Part shown: positions 60,770 through 64,000 of the stretch, piece by piece | Layout of the letters: every line of letters starts with the position of its first letter | Numbering within the stretch: the first letter of the stretch is position 1 | Assembly: GCF_002743055.1 (NCBI RefSeq) | Contig: NZ_PDYM01000005.1 | Span: 62,001-126,000 of the forward strand | Length of the DNA stretch: 64,000 nt | DNA from: Sporosarcina sp. P13 | GTDB lineage: Bacteria > Bacillota > Bacilli > Bacillales_A > Planococcaceae | Reading direction: 5' to 3' | Notes under the pieces: generated by a model | Database searches by the model: none | The model's input: the letters and a program-made list of their open reading frames with translations, nothing else | What the model was told of the DNA's origin: nothing | Made by a program: the position numbers and the translations under genes

Positions 60770-61681
60770 TTAAACGAGCGGCTCGTACGGGAATACATCC
60801 GAACTGACTTCTAAAGGAGTGAAGCTTGATTGAAGAGCGCCTTTGATGTCACTCAGACTTTCAACTGACCATCCTTCAGCATTATAAACAGAGCGCACCG
60901 GACGCGGTTGTGAGAACACCATAATTTCTTTTCCTCTGACGCCGAAGATTTGACCCGAGACGTCTGAAGCATCTTCTGAAGCTAAGAATGCCACGAGCGG
61001 CGCGATATGTGCCGGTGATAATTGCTTTAATTTCTTAACACGCGCCTCTTCTGCCTCTGTATCCGTTGGAATAGTTCCAATCAGGCGGCTCCACGCAAAT
61101 GGTGAAATACAGTTAGAAGTTACATTATATCTAGCCATATCCAGTGCCGTTACCTTAGATAGACCAACAATTCCCAGCTTAGCAGCAGCGTAGTTTGACT
61201 GCCCGATATTACCGATCAATCCTGAAGTTGATGTGAAGTTGATAAAGCGTCCGCTTTTCTGCTCCTTAAAGTGAGTAGAAGCTGCACTAATCATGTTAAA
61301 GCAGCCTTTTAAGTGAACTTGAAGGACAGAATCCCATTCACTTTCGCTCATTTTAAACACCATGCGGTCTCTTAAGATTCCGGCATTATTTACAACGATA
61401 TCGATTCTTCCAAACGCATCAAGAGCTGTCTGAACAATATTATGTGCGCTGTCGTATTCTGCTACGGAATCGTAGTTTGCAACCGCTTTCCCGCCTGCAT
61501 CAGTAATTTCTTTTACTACATCATCAGCTACTTTAGAGTCTTCACCCTCACCGACAGAACTTGCCCCTAAATCATTGACGACTACGCTTGCCCCTTCTTT
61601 CGCTAGCAATAATGCGATGTCACGTCCAATCCCTCTTCCTGATCCAGTTACGATTGCTACTTTACCTGTTAAATTTGTCAT
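60770..61681 (-). CDS. SDR of 3-hydroxyacyl-CoA dehydrogenase (MFE-2) type
   Basis: The 303-aa SDR resembles the dehydrogenase part of peroxisomal multifunctional enzyme 2. It has VTGSGRGIGRDIA, VVNDLGASSVGEG, NNAGILRDRMVFKMSE and the Ser/Tyr-Lys of TSTSGLIGNIGQSNYAAAKLGIVG (partly quoted as SGLIGNIGQSNYAAAKLG). It should oxidise (R)-3-hydroxyacyl-CoA, matching the adjacent MaoC pair, which makes the (R) form. The three genes thus make a complete hydratase-dehydrogenase set. A GAAGGG site precedes the ATG. Confidence 0.85.
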   Translation of the reverse strand: MTNLTGKVAIVTGSGRGIGRDIALLLAKEGASVVVNDLGASSVGEGEDSKVADDVVKEITDAGGKAVANYDSVAEYDSAHNIVQTALDAFGRIDIVVNNAGILRDRMVFKMSESEWDSVLQVHLKGCFNMISAASTHFKEQKSGRFINFTSTSGLIGNIGQSNYAAAKLGIVGLSKVTALDMARYNVTSNCISPFAWSRLIGTIPTDTEAEEARVKKLKQLSPAHIAPLVAFLASEDASDVSGQIFGVRGKEIMVFSQPRPVRSVYNAEGWSVESLSDIKGALQSSFTPLEVSSDVFPYEPLV

Positions 61682-61745
61682 ATAAAACCCTTCTCTCTTC
61701 TATTTTTTTACTGTATATTTGTAAGCCCTTTCATTACGCAAATCA

Positions 61746-62924
61746 TTACAATCCTAATTGTTTCGCAATGATCACTTTCATGATTTCATTACTTCCTGCA
61801 TAGACCGTTGTAATCGGAATATCACGATAACGTCTAGCAATCTTATACTCCTCCATATAGCCATACCCTCCATGAAGTTGCATACATTCCCCTGAGATTC
61901 GTTTTGCCATATCCGTAATCCACCACTTCGCCATGGATACTTCTGTTACGATTTCTTCTGCTTTCATATGCTTGATAATCAGATCATCTATGAACGTTCT
62001 ACCAATCTGTACTTGCGTCGCAATCTCCGCAACTTTAAATTGTGTATTTTGAAGTTTACTGAGGGGTGCCCCAAAAGCTTCGCGTTTTGTAACATAGTCT
62101 ACAGTTAAGCTAAGCATATCTTCAGCCGCTACCAACGCATTGTTCGCAGATACAATTCTTTCTTGCTGTAATTTTTGCATTAAGTATGAGAATCCTCTAC
62201 CTTCTTCACCGAGTAGATTCTCAACGGGTACGCGTACATCTTCAAAAATCAATTCCGAAGTGTCTTGACTATGCATCCCAATCTTTTCTAACTTTTTCCC
62301 GCGAGAGAATCCAGGCATACCCCTCTCAACGATCAATAAGCTTACACCTCTGTGAGCAGGCTTGATCTTAGTATCCGTTTTACAAGCTACTATAACTACA
62401 TCCGCATGGATACCGTTCGTAATAAACGTTTTTTCGCCATTCAATATATAATGATCGCCATCTCTCACTGCAGTTGTTTTAATATTAGCTAAGTCTGATC
62501 CAGTACCTGGTTCAGTCATCGCAATCGCAGAAATACTTTCACCTGTTACAAATTTCGGTAAGTACTTTCTCTTTTGTTGCTCAGTACCAAAAGAATCAAT
62601 GTAAGGAACAACAATGTTACTATGCGTTGATATCCCGAGAATTCCGGCACCAATTCTTGATAACTCTTCTCCTAAAATAGTAGAGAATCCGAAATCTAGA
62701 CCCAATCCACCGTATTCTTCGCCAACCTCTGGACATATAAATCCATTCTCTCCAAGACCCTCCCAAAACGTTCGGGGGACTAGTCGATCTTTTTCCCATT
62801 GATCATAATTTGGAACAGCTTCTCTTTCAAGATACTTCTGTAATGTTTCACGGAACATCGTATGTTCAGTAGTAAAGAAAGGACGCTTAGACTTTTCGCT
62901 TTGTAGTATCGTAGCTGTTTTCAC
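61746..62924 (-). CDS. Acyl-CoA dehydrogenase 2
   Basis: The 392-aa FAD enzyme has MTEPGTGSDLANIKTTAVR, ITNGIHADVVIVA, and GGYGYMEEYKIARRYRDIPITTVYAG (partly quoted as GGYGYMEEYKIARRYRDI). It is most like the long-chain and FadE group. The start is a GTG at 62924 after GGAG. It lies in the same run as the enoyl-CoA hydratase 2 gene and the SDR. The acyl chain is not identified. Electrons should go to EtfAB and the FadF-like protein. Confidence 0.92.
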   Translation of the reverse strand: MKTATILQSEKSKRPFFTTEHTMFRETLQKYLEREAVPNYDQWEKDRLVPRTFWEGLGENGFICPEVGEEYGGLGLDFGFSTILGEELSRIGAGILGISTHSNIVVPYIDSFGTEQQKRKYLPKFVTGESISAIAMTEPGTGSDLANIKTTAVRDGDHYILNGEKTFITNGIHADVVIVACKTDTKIKPAHRGVSLLIVERGMPGFSRGKKLEKIGMHSQDTSELIFEDVRVPVENLLGEEGRGFSYLMQKLQQERIVSANNALVAAEDMLSLTVDYVTKREAFGAPLSKLQNTQFKVAEIATQVQIGRTFIDDLIIKHMKAEEIVTEVSMAKWWITDMAKRISGECMQLHGGYGYMEEYKIARRYRDIPITTVYAGSNEIMKVIIAKQLGL

Positions 62925-63008
62925 TTCATCATCTCCAGTATAGTGATTTTTTCATTACTGTTCTTTCGTTACATTTTGTCTAATCCAATATAGACGCTTG
63001 CATTTCTA

Positions 63009-63791
63009 TTATTTAAATACAGGTTTTCTTTTTTCAAAGAATGACTGTACACCTTCTTTAAAATCTTCAGACTCAAAACACATACCCTGCGCGAATGCTT
63101 CTAATTCAAATGTATCTTCAATATCCGACAACACACTACTATTCGTAAGTTTCTTTGTTAATCCCATCGCCAATCTAGGACTAGCAGCTAATTTCCTAGC
63201 TATAATCAATGCTTCATCAAGAACTTTATCGTCGTCATGTACGACATTCACTACACCTAACTTTTCCATTTGCTCCGCATTCACTTTTCCACCCAATAAC
63301 ATCATTTCCATTGCTCGATGACGACCGATTAAACGTGGTAGAAAGTACAGTGAGCCCATATCTGGTACAACACCTATTTTTATAAACCCTTGAATAAATA
63401 CCGCCGATTTCGCAGCATAGACGATATCGCATGCCATCGCTAGACTAAAGCCCGCTCCGGTCGCAACACCATTCACTACAGCAATAACTGGTTTTTCCAA
63501 ATTTAGAATGGATCTGATCAACCCTTGACTCAACTTCAAACGATTTCTTATTTGCGTCGAATTTAAATTCTGTAAAGCTTTTAAATCTCCACCAGCCGAG
63601 AAAACGCTTTCTTTTCCTGTTAAGATTATTGACTTTACGTTATCATCAGTTGCAACCAAAGAAAAGAAGTCCAGTAATTCATCGCGCATTTCCTGTACAA
63701 TAGCATTTTTAATTTCCGGCTTGTTTAATGTCACTACGCAAACTCCACGCTCGACATTCACACTAATAGCTTCATAGTGTCTATAAGTCAC
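63009..63791 (-). CDS. Enoyl-CoA hydratase/isomerase 2
   Basis: A 260-aa crotonase-fold protein with FSAGGDLKALQNL (near 66) and NGVATGAGFSLAMACDIVYA. The region GVVPDMGSLYFLPR replaces the catalytic Glu of hydratases by Asp/Met, so an isomerase activity is possible. The start is a GTG at 63791 after GAGGTG. It heads the last operon in the window; its promoter lies in the terminal 200 bp. Confidence 0.9.
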   Translation of the reverse strand: MTYRHYEAISVNVERGVCVVTLNKPEIKNAIVQEMRDELLDFFSLVATDDNVKSIILTGKESVFSAGGDLKALQNLNSTQIRNRLKLSQGLIRSILNLEKPVIAVVNGVATGAGFSLAMACDIVYAAKSAVFIQGFIKIGVVPDMGSLYFLPRLIGRHRAMEMMLLGGKVNAEQMEKLGVVNVVHDDDKVLDEALIIARKLAASPRLAMGLTKKLTNSSVLSDIEDTFELEAFAQGMCFESEDFKEGVQSFFEKRKPVFK

Positions 63792-64000
63792 TCATATTCA
63801 CCTCACCCATTTCAGGATTTTGTATAATACATTCTAACTAAAACAAGTTTGACTAACCAAAGAAGTGTAAAGTCCTAAAGCGATCGACATTCGAAATTTC
63901 TCATACAATAAAGGCAAAATCATCTATAGTCAATCAGCATTTTCTACAGTTAGCCTCAAGAACATCAAAACGCCTTTCTTAACTTCTGATCCTCATTTTA
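63792..64000. other. Right end of the window, upstream region of enoyl-CoA hydratase 2
   Basis: AT-rich upstream DNA. A minus-strand TATTAT (63819-63824) is a possible -10, but no good -35 was seen. No gene is recognised before the edge. Confidence 0.4.

Overview
The window looks like chromosomal DNA of a low-GC Gram-positive, most likely a Planococcaceae/Bacillales relative such as Sporosarcina. This is an inference from Bacillus-type AGGAGG ribosome sites, Bacillus-like proteins (MtnE, BioY, FadH-like, FadF-like, CcdA), lipobox lipoproteins and U-tailed hairpin terminators. No rRNA, tRNA, CRISPR array, prophage or intact transposon was seen.

Bases 1-29,300 are ordinary mixed-strand chromosome. 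They hold the end of a molybdo-enzyme maturation operon (XdhC, MobA-like), an aspartate dehydrogenase, a DUF2935 protein, a SulP permease with a universal stress protein, a recombinase-like protein that has lost its catalytic residues, and a chemoreceptor. From 8.0 to 14.3 kb lies a one-direction extracytoplasmic redox/copper-type cluster: histidine kinase, response regulator, F510_1955-type lipoprotein, DsbD/SafE-like membrane protein, CcdA and a multicopper oxidase lipoprotein. After it come a DnaQ-like exonuclease, an SDR, a second Usp, a decayed third Usp, a HAD phosphatase, BioY behind a possible BirA operator, a GGDEF protein, DUF4256, a STAS protein, MtnE, Dus, a PdxK/PdxY-like kinase, a BCCT carrier, an RNase H-like protein, a CMD-family protein and BluB.

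Two arrays of a GC-rich 21-bp repeat (3160-3243 and 27171-27560) lie between a stop codon and a terminator hairpin. They have the same orientation relative to the upstream gene, and both sit between convergent genes.

Bases 29,700-63,800 form a catabolic island with every gene on the minus strand. It encodes import and CoA-dependent breakdown of organic or branched acids. It has three TRAP binding proteins but one DctQM pair, three acyl-CoA synthetases (two of them recent duplicates), two CaiB/BaiF CoA-transferases, a citryl-CoA-lyase-like and an HMG-CoA-lyase-like enzyme, MmgE/PrpD, two acyl-CoA dehydrogenases, two enoyl-CoA hydratases, two MaoC-fold proteins, three hotdog/SDR accessory activities (two thioesterases and a dienoyl-CoA-reductase-like SDR) plus a second SDR, an SCP-x thiolase, an amidohydrolase, EtfAB and a FadF-like ETF:quinone oxidoreductase, with an IclR regulator. 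The likely flow is TRAP uptake, CoA activation, dehydrogenation and hydration, then aldol-type or thiolytic cleavage, with electrons passing ETF to FadF to quinone. An IS3-family remnant lies beside the duplicated synthetase.

Broken genes found by translating intergenic DNA include a third uspA (17054-17217), a frameshifted DUF6440-like gene (18586-18728), the IS3 remnant (39541-39940) and two unidentified fragments.
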